Source: Corallococcus silvisoli (GTDB lineage Bacteria; Myxococcota; Myxococcia; Myxococcales; Myxococcaceae). From it: a DNA stretch of 64,000 nucleotides. The notes under the pieces are model-generated. The model was given only the letters and a program-made list of their open reading frames with translations. It had not been told where the DNA came from and ran no database searches. Made by a program: the position numbers and the translations under genes. This document shows positions 40,515 to 49,721 of the stretch, one piece after another. Every line of letters starts with the position of its first letter. Position 1 is the first letter of the stretch. Location of the stretch: assembly GCF_009909145.1 (NCBI RefSeq), contig NZ_JAAAPJ010000008.1, positions 124,001-188,000 of the forward strand. The letters are read 5' to 3'.

Positions 40515-40592
40515 GGCGCAGGGACTTCGTGCCGCGGCGCGCCGTACGGAGGTATTGACGGCTCGCGGCGCTCGGATTAACCCCCGGGCCAC

Positions 40593-41444
40593 ATGGCCTG
40601 GTTCTCCAAGAAGCCCCGCATCGCCGTCGACTCCGAGCCCGCCGCCGAGCCCCAGCCCTCCCGCATGCAGGGCCTGTGGGCCAAGTGCGAGCAGTGCGAG
40701 GAGATCATCTACCGTCAGGAGTTGGAGAAGAACTGGATGGTGTGTCCGCACTGCGAACACCACCACGCCTGGACGGCCCGCGCCCGGCTCGCGGCGACGC
40801 TGGATCCGGACTCCTTCGAGGAGTTCGACAAGGAGCTGGAGCCCCAGGACCCGCTCGGCTTCACCGACTCCAAGAAGTACAAGGACCGGCTGAAGTCCAC
40901 GCGCAAGAACCTGGAGGAGAACGACGCGTTCATCTCCGGCGTGGGCCGCATCGAGGGCCACCCCGTCTCCGTGGGCTGCTTCGTCTTCGAGTTCATGGGC
41001 GGCTCCATGGGCTCCGTGGTGGGTGAGAAGGTGACGCGCGTGTTCGAGCGCGCCTTCGAGCTGAAGTGCCCCGCCGTGGTGTTCTCCGCCTCCGGCGGCG
41101 CGCGCATGCAGGAGGGCATCTTCTCCCTGATGCAGATGGCGAAGACGTCCGCGGCCATCGCGCGCTTCCGCACCAGCGGCAAGCCGTACGTGTCGGTGAT
41201 GCTCAACCCCACCACCGGCGGCGTCGCCGCGTCCTTCTCCTGGCTGGGCGACATCATCCTCGCGGAGCCCAAGGCCCTCATCGGCTTCGCCGGCCCGCGC
41301 GTCATCGAGCAGACCATCCGCCAGAAGCTGCCGGAGGGCTTCCAGCGCTCGGAGTTCCTGCTGGACCACGGGATGATCGACTCCATCGTCCACCGCAAGG
41401 AGCTGCGCGCCAGGCTGGGGCAGATCCTCGGCATGCTGGGGTAG
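40593..41444 (+). CDS. accD: acetyl-CoA carboxylase carboxyltransferase subunit beta
   Basis: A 283-residue subunit that, with AccA, transfers CO2 from carboxybiotin to acetyl-CoA. The N-terminal zinc ribbon is visible as KCEQCEEIIY...MVCPHCEHHH. The crotonase-like core has ASGGARMQEGIFSLMQMAKT, MLNPTTGGVAASFSWLGDI and GFAGPRVIEQTIRQKLPEGFQRSEFLLDHGMID, all diagnostic. The accD-folC order is common in proteobacteria; folC starts 19 nt later. It starts at the ATG at 40593. Confidence 0.97.
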   Translation: MAWFSKKPRIAVDSEPAAEPQPSRMQGLWAKCEQCEEIIYRQELEKNWMVCPHCEHHHAWTARARLAATLDPDSFEEFDKELEPQDPLGFTDSKKYKDRLKSTRKNLEENDAFISGVGRIEGHPVSVGCFVFEFMGGSMGSVVGEKVTRVFERAFELKCPAVVFSASGGARMQEGIFSLMQMAKTSAAIARFRTSGKPYVSVMLNPTTGGVAASFSWLGDIILAEPKALIGFAGPRVIEQTIRQKLPEGFQRSEFLLDHGMIDSIVHRKELRARLGQILGMLG

Positions 41445-41463
41445 GGCGGAGGGCTTCCACGGC

Positions 41464-42777
41464 ATGGACGCCCCACGCACTCCCGAAGAGGCCCTGCGCT
41501 TCTTCCAGTCGCTCAACCCCTCCGGCATCAAGCTGGGCCTGGAGCGGGTGCGGGACGCGCTCGCCGCGCTGGGCCACCCGGAGCGCGACTTCCCGGCGCT
41601 GCACGTCGCCGGGACCAACGGCAAGGGCAGCACCTGCGCCTTCGTCGCGCGCGCGCTGGAGGCCGCCGGCCACCGCGTGGGCCTCTACACGTCGCCGCAC
41701 CTGGTGCGCGTCAACGAGCGCATCCGCGTGGCCGGGGAGGACATCCCGGACGACGTCTTCGGGCAGCGCATCCTGGAGGTGCTGGAGCGCTACCCCTCCG
41801 CGCGGGCCGACCCGATGACGTACTTCGAGTTCGGCACCGTGGTGGCGCTCTGGCACTTCTCCCGCGAGCGCGTGGACGTGGCGGTGCTGGAGACGGGCCT
41901 GGGCGGCCGGCTGGACGCCACCAGCGCCGCGGCGCCCGTCGTGACCTGCGTCACCCCCGTGTCCTTCGACCACATGGAGTACCTGGGGCACACGCTCCGG
42001 GAGATCGCCGGAGAGAAGGCCGGCATCTTCAAGCCCGGCGTGCCGGTGGTGCTGTCGCGGCAGGACCCCGAGGCCCTGGACGCGCTCCTGGGCCGCGCGG
42101 AGCAGCTCGCCGTCCCCGTCCGGCTGGAGGGCCGCGACTTCGGCCTCGCCCCGGAGTCGGAGGGGCGCCTCGCGTACCGGGGGCCCGTCTGGTCGCTCGG
42201 GGGGCTGACGCTCGCCCTGCGCGGCCCGTACCAGCATCAGAACGCGGCGGTGGCGCTCGCCTGCCTGGAGGTCCTCCACGAGCGCGGAGTGGCGGTGACG
42301 CCGGAGGCCGCGCGCGTGGGGTTGGCCACGGCGCGCTGGCCCGGGCGGCTGGAGGAGGTGGCGGACGCCCCCACGGTGGTGGTGGACGGCGCCCACAACC
42401 CGGCCGGCGTGGCGGTGCTGCTGGAGGCGCTGCGCACGCTCTACGCCGCGCGGCCCCTGCACCTGGTCTTCGGGGTGGTGGCGGACAAGGACCGGGGACC
42501 GATGCTGCGGGCGCTGTTTCCGCTGGCGGCCTCCGTGCACCTCACCCCGCTGGACACGCCGCGCTCGCTCGCCCCGTCGCGATACATCCATGAAGCAGGG
42601 GCTTTGTGTTCACGGGTCGTCGCGCACGCCTCCCTGGAGGATGCCCTCGCCGGGGCGAGGGCTGATGCCTTGGGGCACCCGGACGGGGTCGTTCTGGCCA
42701 CCGGTTCATTGTTCCTGGTGGGCGCCGTGAAGCGATTGGTCGGACGAAGCCTTGGCGCGATGCAGCAGCAGCAGTAA
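41464..42777 (+). CDS. folC: folylpolyglutamate synthase/dihydrofolate synthase
   Basis: A 437-residue Mur-ligase-fold enzyme adding glutamate to folates and to dihydropteroate. The P-loop is VAGTNGKGSTCAFVARAL, followed by GLYTSPHLVRVNERIRV and ETGLGGRLDAT (metal and substrate residues), SFDHMEYLGHTLREIAGEKAGIFKPG, and VVDGAHNPAGV in the C-terminal domain. Normal length. Operon with accD. Confidence 0.96.
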   Translation: MDAPRTPEEALRFFQSLNPSGIKLGLERVRDALAALGHPERDFPALHVAGTNGKGSTCAFVARALEAAGHRVGLYTSPHLVRVNERIRVAGEDIPDDVFGQRILEVLERYPSARADPMTYFEFGTVVALWHFSRERVDVAVLETGLGGRLDATSAAAPVVTCVTPVSFDHMEYLGHTLREIAGEKAGIFKPGVPVVLSRQDPEALDALLGRAEQLAVPVRLEGRDFGLAPESEGRLAYRGPVWSLGGLTLALRGPYQHQNAAVALACLEVLHERGVAVTPEAARVGLATARWPGRLEEVADAPTVVVDGAHNPAGVAVLLEALRTLYAARPLHLVFGVVADKDRGPMLRALFPLAASVHLTPLDTPRSLAPSRYIHEAGALCSRVVAHASLEDALAGARADALGHPDGVVLATGSLFLVGAVKRLVGRSLGAMQQQQ

Positions 42778-42786
42778 CTTTGAGAC

Positions 42787-44058
42787 ATGCGCCTGCCGGA
42801 CTGGAGATCAGCGCTTCCGGGACCTCCGATGCCCACCGTCGATGAGGTCGACTTCCGGGCGCTGTACTCCAAGACCAACTACGTGGTGGAGACGGCGGAC
42901 GGATGGTCGCTTGTCATCACGCGCTACCGTCCGGTGAAACAGGCGTTCGCGCAGCCGCTGTTCGGTGAGCCGCTGCTGTTGGTGCACGGCTTCTCCCAGA
43001 ACCGGCACACCTGGACGAGCGGCCAGTTCGTCAAGAACCTGCTCTTCTTCGGCGTGGACATCCACATCCTGGAGCTGCGCGGGCACGGCAAGAGCTCCAT
43101 CGCCTTCCAGAAGGAGCGCGCCGAGCGCTTCAAGCGCCCGCTGCCGCCGGACCTGGACTACGGCTGGGACCTGGACAGCTACTTCCTCTACGACCTCCCG
43201 GCGGCCGTCTCCGGCGTCAAGCGCATCACCCGGCGCGAGCGCATCTTCTACTGCGGCCACTCCATGGGCGGCATGCTCGGCTACGGCTATGCCGGCATCC
43301 ACGACGACTTCGAGGGGCTCATCACCATCGGCTCGCCCGCGGACCTGGGGCGCGGCTTCATGCTCCTGCGCATGCTGGCGCACGGCTCGCCGCTGCTCGC
43401 GGGCGCGGTGGACCTGACGCTGGGCGGCCTGAACCTGGAGCGCCGCGCCAGCACGCTGGGCCGGGCGCTGCTGGCCAGGGGCGTGGGCGCCTTCAGCCCC
43501 GCGCTCCAGAAGCGCCTGGAGCCCGAGGCGAAGAAGTCCCTCGTGTTCAACGCCGTGCCCGTGGACGTGGTGTTGAAGTGGGTGGAGCGGCAGATCGCGC
43601 AGGCGGACGACTCCGCCCTGTATCAGCGGTTCACGCGCAAGTTGAACCGCCTCGTCAACACCGAACGCGTCAGCCGCGACGACATCCGCTGGCTGCTGCG
43701 CGAGGGCGGCGAGCGCGAACCGCGCAAGGTGATTGAACAGTTCGCCCGGTGGATCCGCCGCGGCGAGATGGTCTGCTACCGCACCGACTACGACTTCAAG
43801 CGGGGCTTCGGGAAGATTGAAATCCCCATGGCCATCATCTTCGGAGACATGGATCCGCTGGCTTCGGTGGAATCCACGCGCAGCGTGTATCGCGCCGCGA
43901 AGAGCGAGTACCTGCTGTGGCGGCCGGTGAAGGGCAACAGCCACGTCGAGCTGACGATGGGGCACGACATCCGGCAGATCTGCTACGACATCAAGAACCT
44001 CATCGAGTACACGCGGACGCACCGCACGCGCTCGCCGGCCCTGCCGCGCCTGCGTTGA
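42787..44058 (+). CDS. alpha/beta hydrolase
   Basis: A 423-residue alpha/beta-fold hydrolase. The oxyanion region is LLVHGFSQNRHTW, the nucleophile elbow GHSMGGMLGYGYA (Ser), a likely acid in IIFGDMDPLAS, and the His in KGNSHVELTMGHD near the C-terminus, giving a complete Ser-Asp-His triad. Longer than a minimal hydrolase, with a helical lid between about 180 and 330. No signal peptide. The ATG at 42787 is used; an in-frame ATG at 42829 is possible. It starts 9 nt after folC, so may belong to the same transcript. Substrate unknown (esterase, lipase or PHA-depolymerase-like). Confidence 0.85.
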   Translation: MRLPDWRSALPGPPMPTVDEVDFRALYSKTNYVVETADGWSLVITRYRPVKQAFAQPLFGEPLLLVHGFSQNRHTWTSGQFVKNLLFFGVDIHILELRGHGKSSIAFQKERAERFKRPLPPDLDYGWDLDSYFLYDLPAAVSGVKRITRRERIFYCGHSMGGMLGYGYAGIHDDFEGLITIGSPADLGRGFMLLRMLAHGSPLLAGAVDLTLGGLNLERRASTLGRALLARGVGAFSPALQKRLEPEAKKSLVFNAVPVDVVLKWVERQIAQADDSALYQRFTRKLNRLVNTERVSRDDIRWLLREGGEREPRKVIEQFARWIRRGEMVCYRTDYDFKRGFGKIEIPMAIIFGDMDPLASVESTRSVYRAAKSEYLLWRPVKGNSHVELTMGHDIRQICYDIKNLIEYTRTHRTRSPALPRLR

Positions 44059-44153
44059 AGCGAGGACGTTCCCGCCAGCCTGAAAAGTTGGTGCCTCCCC
44101 GGTGCGTGTTAGTTTCACGCCCGTCTGTCTGACGAACGTCACGGGAGTGGTCG

Positions 44154-45647
44154 ATGAAGGGCTTCGCGGTGTCGCTGCTTGGGTGGATGCTCGTGCCGCT
44201 GGTGGCGCTGGCGCAGCAGCCGGCGGACCTCAACACCATCACCGGCATCACCATCAACGGTGGAACGGTGGAGATCTCCGGCAGCAAGAAGCCGGACTTC
44301 AACAGCTTCACCATGACGGATCCCCCCCGGCTCGTCATCGACGTGTCCGGCGCCGTGTTCCAGGGCGTGGCGGAGGAGATGCCGGTGGGCAACGGCACCG
44401 TGACGGGCATCCGGACGCAGGTGTACGGCACGGAGTTGTCGTCCATCGCGCGCATCCTCATCGGGTACGAGCGCGAGGTGGAGACGGACATCCAGTCCTC
44501 CGGCACGAAGCTGGTGGTGAAGGTGCTGGGCGGTGGGGGCAACGCCGCCGTCGCCCAGAACACGCCCGCGCAGGGCACGGCGGAGATCGCCTCGGCGACC
44601 CAGACGCCCACGGGGGCCAGCGCCCAGGACGCGGCCCGCGCCGCCGCGTCGGACCGGGAGGCCCAGGAGAAGGCCGCGAAGGCCGCCGCCGACGCGGCCC
44701 GTGCGGAGCGCGAGGCCCAGGAGAAGGCCGCGGCCGAGGCCTCCGCCCGCGCCAAGGCGGATGCGGACGCGGACCGCAAGCGCCAGGAGGACGCCCGGCT
44801 CGCCGCGCAGCGCCAGGAGGAGGAGCGCCGCGCCTCGGAGGCGGCCGCCGTCGCCGAACGCAAGCGTCAGGATGAAGACGCCCGCGCCGCCGCGAAGCGC
44901 GCCGAGGACGAGCGCCGCGCCAGTGCCCAGGCCGCCGCGGACGCGAAGCGCCAGCAGGCCGAGGAGGCCCAGGCCGCCGCCAGGAGTGCCGCCGAGGAGA
45001 AGCGCGCCGCCGCGAAGCGCGCCGAGGACGAGCGCCGCGCCAGTGCCCAGGCCGCCGCCGAGGAGAAGCGGACCTCCGCCCAGGCCGCCGCGGAGGCGAA
45101 GCGCCAGAAGCTGGAGGAGGCCCGCGCCGCGGCCCAGGCCCGCCGCGAGGAGCAGCAGGAGGCCCGCGAGGCCGCCGCCGAGGCGAAGCGCCAGAAGGCG
45201 CAGGAGGCCCGCGAGCGCCGCCAGCCGACGGCCGTGGCCTCCCGGGAGACGCGCGCCCGTCCCAGCCAGGGCAGCGCCGCGGCCGAGCCTCGCGAGAGCG
45301 GCGGGGGACAGGTGTCGTCTCGCCGCAAGACGATGACGTTGGTGGGCTTCCAGCAGCACCCGGACAGCTCGAGCGTGTTCGTACGCACCAACGAGCCGGT
45401 GCGATACACGGTGAGCGAGTCCGCCAACCAGGTGGTGCTGGAGCTGGAGAACACCCGCGTGGTGGAGTCCAACAACACGCTGCCCCTGGACACGCACTTC
45501 TTCCCGTCGGCCGTGTCGCGCGTGGAGGCGTTCTCCGGCGCGGGCCACTCCGTGCGCGTCGTCATCCAGCTGAAGCAGGGGGTCCGCTACCAGACACGCC
45601 AGGAGGGGGGGCTCATCACCCTCGACTTCCCCCGCCCGGGCCGGTAG
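44154..45647 (+). CDS. exported AMIN-domain protein with a long Ala/Glu/Lys coiled coil
   Basis: A 497-residue protein with a signal peptide (FAVSLLGWMLVPLVALAQQ). Residues about 25-125 form an AMIN domain (ITGITINGGTVEISGSKKPDF, then LSSIARILIGYEREVETDI). The middle (about 155-370) is a repetitive coil (KRAEDERRASAQAAA is repeated). A second AMIN-like domain follows from about 395 to the end (TLVGFQQHPDSSSVFVRTNEPV...VRVVIQLKQGVRY). AMIN domains bind peptidoglycan and occur in amidases and in PilQ secretins. Two AMIN heads joined by a long rod could span the periplasm. Located directly upstream of lptD. Confidence 0.85.
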   Translation: MKGFAVSLLGWMLVPLVALAQQPADLNTITGITINGGTVEISGSKKPDFNSFTMTDPPRLVIDVSGAVFQGVAEEMPVGNGTVTGIRTQVYGTELSSIARILIGYEREVETDIQSSGTKLVVKVLGGGGNAAVAQNTPAQGTAEIASATQTPTGASAQDAARAAASDREAQEKAAKAAADAARAEREAQEKAAAEASARAKADADADRKRQEDARLAAQRQEEERRASEAAAVAERKRQDEDARAAAKRAEDERRASAQAAADAKRQQAEEAQAAARSAAEEKRAAAKRAEDERRASAQAAAEEKRTSAQAAAEAKRQKLEEARAAAQARREEQQEAREAAAEAKRQKAQEARERRQPTAVASRETRARPSQGSAAAEPRESGGGQVSSRRKTMTLVGFQQHPDSSSVFVRTNEPVRYTVSESANQVVLELENTRVVESNNTLPLDTHFFPSAVSRVEAFSGAGHSVRVVIQLKQGVRYQTRQEGGLITLDFPRPGR

Positions 45648-45655
45648 GACGGGGC

Positions 45656-45680
45656 GGGCGCCGTTGCCGGCACGGCGCCC
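45656..45680 (+). terminator. strong hairpin between the AMIN gene and lptD
   Basis: GGGCGCCG and CGGCGCCC pair as an 8-bp GC stem around a 9-nt loop, starting 8 nt after the AMIN stop. There is no T-run, so it is as likely to be an mRNA processing or attenuation element as a terminator. It ends 18 nt before the lptD start. Confidence 0.35.
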
Positions 45681-45698
45681 ACCGCCCACGCCTCCCGC

Positions 45699-48389
45699 AT
45701 GACCTTCCTTGTCCCGGTCGCTCTGACGCTCCTGGTGTCGGCCCAGATTCCGCTGGCCACGCAGGTGGAGCTACCCACCGGTGAGGTGGTGGAGCTGGCC
45801 GCCGACTTCGTCGTCTACGAATCCGACATCCTCACCGCGCGCGGCCACTGCGAATTGCGCAGCGGCCCCAACGTGCTGCGCGCGGACGAGGTGACGTACA
45901 GCGAGGCCACGCAGGTGGCCACCGCCACCGGCAACGTGATGTTCGTCAGCGGCATGATGGCCGCCATCGCGGACGACGTGCGCGTGGACCTGCGCTCCAA
46001 CGAGGCCAACGTGAAGGGCGGCCTCTTCATGCAGAAGAAGGGCGTCACCCCCGAAGCGCTCCAGGCCGCCAAGACGCCGGACGAGCTGCGCAAGCTGGGC
46101 GAGACGCCCGTCCTGATGAGCGGCACGCGCATCCGCCGCACCGGCGAGACATCCTTCTCCGTGGATGGCCTGGCCTTCACGCCGTGCCAGTGCGGCCCTG
46201 GAGAGCCCAGCTGGCGCGTGGAGGCGAAGGAGGCCAACGTGAAGATGGGCGAGCGGGCCATCCTCACCTGGCCGGTGGTGTACGTGCAGTCGGTGCCGGT
46301 GTTCGCGCTGCCGTGGCTGTACCTGCCCCTGGCCGAGCGCCGCACCGGTCTGCTCATCCCCCGCCCATCCAACTCCGGCCTCAACGGCTTCGCGCTGGAC
46401 GCGCCCGTCTTCGTCACGCTGGGGGAGAGCTACGACCTCACCTTCACCCCCGGCTTCTATACGGGGGGCGGGGATATCGACGGTCCCTTCAGGAACCCGG
46501 ACGGCACCCCCATCCATGAGCCTCGCACCGTCGGCGTGAAGGGCCCCCGGTTGCTCACCGAGTTCCGCTACGTCCCCAGCGACCACACGCGGGGCCGGGC
46601 GACGCTGGGCTTCCTCTACGACCTGCGGCCCCGGCTGGATCCCACCACCTTCGACTTCCTCCGCGTCGTGAACCGCTCCGACCCTGAGAACCCGGTCTAC
46701 ACCTCGGAGATCGTCGACGAGAAGCGTGGCTTGCGCGGGGAGGCGTCCTGGCAGCACACCCAGGACCTGGGCGACGGGTGGCACGACCGCGTGGACGCGT
46801 ACTTCGTGTCGGACGGCTTCTACACGCGCGACCTCACCGCCGACCTGCTGGTGCAGAACTACAGCTACCTGCGCAGCACCGCGGTCGTGTACCAGCGCCG
46901 CGACGACCGCTACCTGGGCCTGGACGTGTCGCTGCGCCAGGACCTGCGCTACCCCTTCCGCTTCTTCCAGGACAACACCATCCCCGCGGAGGCCAGCAAG
47001 AGCGGGGTGGCCTTCAATCCCCACGGGCCCACGACCTTCCAGCGCCTGCCGGGGCTCACGCTGAACCTGCCCGAGCGCTCCTTGTTCGGAGGCCGCGTCA
47101 CGGGCGGGATGGAGGTGGAGTACAGCCGGCTCGCGCCGCTGCGCGGCAGCTACGCCGATGACGGCTTCGACGCCCTCTTCTCCCCCTCCGGCCGGTGGCG
47201 CCCTCCTGGCACGCCGCTGGAGGCGAATCCCCTGACGCTGCCTTTCGACGCGCTGGAGGGCAACGGCCGCTTCGACCCCACCGAACGCGAGGGGCGCGAC
47301 CGCGTGTCGCTGTTCTCCCGGATGTCCACGTCCTACGGGCTGGGCACCTGGGCCCGGCTGACGCCGTCGCTGGGGCTGCGCCAGGCCGTCTCCGTGGGCG
47401 AGTACTCCGGCCACACCGCCCAGCGCGGCTACCCGCTGGCGGACCTGGTGCTGGACTCGCAGCTGGCGCGCACCTTCACGGACGGGGACACGCTCTACCG
47501 CCACACGCTGGCCCCGTCGGTGAGCCTGCGCTACGTGCCCGGCGGCTGGGGCCGGGTCCTCACCGCCTTGAACTCGAGCGGCACCGGCACCGTGCCGCTC
47601 GTCTACGACGAGCTGGACGCCGCCGTGCCGCTCCAGTCCGATGGCCGCGTGCGCGGCTTCCTCCACGCCGTGGTCGCCGTGGACCAGACGCTGCGCGTCC
47701 GGAAGGGGCCCACCACCCGCGAGCCGCTGCGCCTGCGCATCGGCCAGGGCTTCGACCTGTCCCGCATCGCCCCCGTCGCGGGACGCGACACGGTGCAGGG
47801 CAGCGTGCTGCGCGACACCTTCGCTCGCCTGTCCGCCAGCGCTGGCGTCGTCACCGCGGGCGCGCTCGTGCGCATGGACCCGACGACGCGCGACATCACC
47901 CAGCTGTCCGCCGACTTCACCATCGACAACGGCAAGGGGAACGCCCTCTACGCCCGCTACGACGACCTGCTCGCCGTGAAACAATTATCCATCGACCGCG
48001 GGTTGGATCCCCTCGCGCAAGGCCCCGACTTCGTGCGTCGGGGCGTGGACATGCTGGTAGGAGACGCACCTCGTCCCCTTCCGTCCCACCCCGACCAAGT
48101 CGCACCCTCTCCGACCGAACGGGCACAGGCACTCACTGCCGGTACGCGAATCAAGCTCGGATTCGGGCTCGGGTTGCGATACGAAGCGTTGGTGCAGCCC
48201 CTCTACAAGGACGTGATTTCCCAGGAAAGTCAGCCCCTTGCACAGCAGACCTTTGGCGTGTCCTATGGACCCGCCTGCGACTGCTGGCGAATCGAGGGGG
48301 TGGTGATCCTGCGGCGCAATCAGTCGCCGGAATTCGCCGGCATCAATCTGACTGTCGCCGGTTTCGGGTCCTTTGGTTCGGGGGGATAG
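45699..48389 (+). CDS. lptD: LPS-assembly outer-membrane protein LptD
   Basis: An 896-residue outer-membrane beta-barrel that inserts lipopolysaccharide into the outer leaflet. Signal peptide LVPVALTLLVSAQ. The N-terminal OstA/LptA-like jellyroll covers about 25-160 (YESDILTARGHCELRSGPNVLRADEVTYSEATQ). The transition PVVYVQSVPVFALPWLYLPLAERRTGLLIPRPSNS is diagnostic of LptD. The barrel fills the rest and ends with a predicted terminal strand (GINLTVAGFGSFGSGG). Cys residues occur near 165-167 and near the C-terminus (PACDCWRIEGV), fitting inter-domain disulfides. The terminal strand ends in Gly rather than an aromatic residue, a small oddity. Confidence 0.93.
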   Translation: MTFLVPVALTLLVSAQIPLATQVELPTGEVVELAADFVVYESDILTARGHCELRSGPNVLRADEVTYSEATQVATATGNVMFVSGMMAAIADDVRVDLRSNEANVKGGLFMQKKGVTPEALQAAKTPDELRKLGETPVLMSGTRIRRTGETSFSVDGLAFTPCQCGPGEPSWRVEAKEANVKMGERAILTWPVVYVQSVPVFALPWLYLPLAERRTGLLIPRPSNSGLNGFALDAPVFVTLGESYDLTFTPGFYTGGGDIDGPFRNPDGTPIHEPRTVGVKGPRLLTEFRYVPSDHTRGRATLGFLYDLRPRLDPTTFDFLRVVNRSDPENPVYTSEIVDEKRGLRGEASWQHTQDLGDGWHDRVDAYFVSDGFYTRDLTADLLVQNYSYLRSTAVVYQRRDDRYLGLDVSLRQDLRYPFRFFQDNTIPAEASKSGVAFNPHGPTTFQRLPGLTLNLPERSLFGGRVTGGMEVEYSRLAPLRGSYADDGFDALFSPSGRWRPPGTPLEANPLTLPFDALEGNGRFDPTEREGRDRVSLFSRMSTSYGLGTWARLTPSLGLRQAVSVGEYSGHTAQRGYPLADLVLDSQLARTFTDGDTLYRHTLAPSVSLRYVPGGWGRVLTALNSSGTGTVPLVYDELDAAVPLQSDGRVRGFLHAVVAVDQTLRVRKGPTTREPLRLRIGQGFDLSRIAPVAGRDTVQGSVLRDTFARLSASAGVVTAGALVRMDPTTRDITQLSADFTIDNGKGNALYARYDDLLAVKQLSIDRGLDPLAQGPDFVRRGVDMLVGDAPRPLPSHPDQVAPSPTERAQALTAGTRIKLGFGLGLRYEALVQPLYKDVISQESQPLAQQTFGVSYGPACDCWRIEGVVILRRNQSPEFAGINLTVAGFGSFGSGG

Positions 48390-48453
48390 GAATCACCCGC
48401 CGCAAGCGAGGGTTGCACTCACCTCGAAACATCCCCCAGAGGAGAAGTCTTTC

Positions 48454-48804
48454 GTGTCGGATCTCGGAAAAAGAATTGGCCAGCGCATTCGCGAGCTTCG
48501 CACGCAGCGCCCGGAGCGATGGACGCAGGAGGAACTCGCCGAGCGTGCTCAGATCAGCGTGTCCTTCCTGTCGATGATCGAGCGCGGCGAGCGCGTGCCC
48601 CACGTGGAGACCCTAGCGGCGCTCTCCAACGCCCTCAGCGTCAGCCTCGGTGAGCTCTTCACGGGCACCGAGCAGACCCCTGCCCAGACGGAGGACCTGC
48701 TGCGTCCGCTATCGGACTTCGCCCGCGCCCGCGGCCTCAATGCGCGCGACGTGGACCGCCTGCTCGGCGTCGCCCGAGTGATGTTCAATGGCTCGGCAGC
48801 CTGA
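48454..48804 (+). CDS. XRE-family transcription regulator
   Basis: A 116-residue protein with a Cro/CI-type helix-turn-helix at about residues 8-68: LGKRIGQRIRELRTQRPE, EELAERAQISVSFLSMIERGERVPHVETLAALSNALSVS. I start at the GTG at 48454, preceded by AGAGGAG; the open frame upstream overlaps lptD and is not believed. The C-terminal 45 residues (TPAQTEDLLRPLSDFARARG) may be a small dimerisation or ligand part. It follows lptD by 64 nt; regulation of an envelope gene is only inference. Confidence 0.88.
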   Translation: MSDLGKRIGQRIRELRTQRPERWTQEELAERAQISVSFLSMIERGERVPHVETLAALSNALSVSLGELFTGTEQTPAQTEDLLRPLSDFARARGLNARDVDRLLGVARVMFNGSAA

Positions 48805-48890
48805 TTGACCCTCCGGGGAGGGCCTTTCCCCTCGTGTGGACCCCTTCCACCCGCCTCCCCCTCGGCGTGGTGGAAGGTCCCACGTAAGGA

Positions 48891-48919
48891 TTGACCCCGG
48901 GGCCCCGCGTCCGTAGCGT
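48891..48919 (+). promoter_or_regulatory. candidate promoter for the tetR-hydratase operon
   Basis: TTGACC (5 of 6 to the -35 consensus), a 17-nt spacer, then TAGCGT (a weak -10). The palindrome at 48927 would sit at or just after the start of transcription, the place expected for an autorepressor. The -10 match is poor, so the call is tentative. Confidence 0.4.
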
Positions 48920-48926
48920 GGTTGGC

Positions 48927-48940
48927 TGATTCTAGAATCA
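48927..48940. promoter_or_regulatory. 14-bp perfect palindrome, likely TetR operator
   Basis: TGATTCTAGAATCA is a perfect palindrome 7 nt upstream of the tetR ATG and overlapping its leader. It is AT-rich in a 70% GC genome and therefore stands out. Dyads of this size are typical TetR-family operators, so autoregulation of the tetR-hydratase unit is likely. Confidence 0.6.
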
Positions 48941-48947
48941 ACCAGCC

Positions 48948-49721
48948 ATGGGAGGACGCGTGGGCCAGCAGAAGTCGGCGCCGGAGAGCGGGACGCGGGA
49001 GAGCGAGCGCCGCCGTACCATCCTGCGGGCCGCCATCGACGTGTTCGCCCGGAAGGGCTACCACGGCTGCCGTATCGCGGACGTCGCCAAGGAGGCGGGC
49101 GTCGCGTACGGGCTCGTCTACCACTACTTCAAGAACAAGGATGAGCTGCTGGAGACCGTCTTCGAGACGGGCTGGAGCGGGTTCATCTCGCGCGCTCGCG
49201 CTGTCGCGGAGAGCGAAGGCCCGCTGGTGGACAAGGTGCGCCGCATCGCGGACGTGGCCTTCGAGGCCTACCGGGTGGACCCCCGCGCGGTGAAGGTGCT
49301 CATCCTGGAGATTGCCCGCTCGCCGGCCGGGGCCCGCATCAACCGCCAGACGGCCTTCGTGGACGTCATCCGCCTGAGCGCGCAGATGTTCACCCACGCC
49401 AAGGCCGCGGGGGAGCTGCGGCCGGACGTGGATCCGCTGCTGGCGTCCGCGCTGCTCTTCGGCTCCATCGAGATGGGGCTCACCGCGTTCGTCGTGGGGC
49501 TCGCGGACGCGCGCGACCAGGCGATGCTGGAGCGCGCCAAGGCGCAGATCGCCGACTCCTTCCTTCACGGCGTGCTCCTGTCCCCAGGCGGAGCGCCCCA
49601 GGGCGAACCCGCGAAGCAGGAGCCGACGAAGGACGAACAGCAGGGCGAGCCTTCCCCGGAGGTGTCGACATGGAAGCGGGAGAAGTCCGGTACGAAGTCC
49701 AAGGCCCCCAAGCGCGGCTGA
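48948..49721 (+). CDS. TetR-family transcription regulator
   Basis: A 257-residue regulator. The N-terminal HTH is typical: RRRTILRAAIDVFARKGYHGCRIADVAKEAGVAYGLVYHYFKNKDELL at about residues 22-68. The ligand-binding helical domain follows to about 215, and the tail is Lys/Glu/Pro-rich (GEPAKQEPTKDEQQGEP). Its 3' end overlaps the next gene, an enoyl-CoA hydratase, by 52 nt in another frame, so the two are certainly co-transcribed. By analogy with FadR/PsrA-like TetR repressors its ligand may be an acyl-CoA. Preceded by a 14-bp palindrome that is probably its own operator. Confidence 0.9.
   Translation: MGGRVGQQKSAPESGTRESERRRTILRAAIDVFARKGYHGCRIADVAKEAGVAYGLVYHYFKNKDELLETVFETGWSGFISRARAVAESEGPLVDKVRRIADVAFEAYRVDPRAVKVLILEIARSPAGARINRQTAFVDVIRLSAQMFTHAKAAGELRPDVDPLLASALLFGSIEMGLTAFVVGLADARDQAMLERAKAQIADSFLHGVLLSPGGAPQGEPAKQEPTKDEQQGEPSPEVSTWKREKSGTKSKAPKRG

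Noticed and set aside
44080..44120. TTGGTG/TAGTTT promoter upstream of the AMIN gene
   Set aside because: The -10 match is poor and a similar score is expected by chance in any intergenic region.
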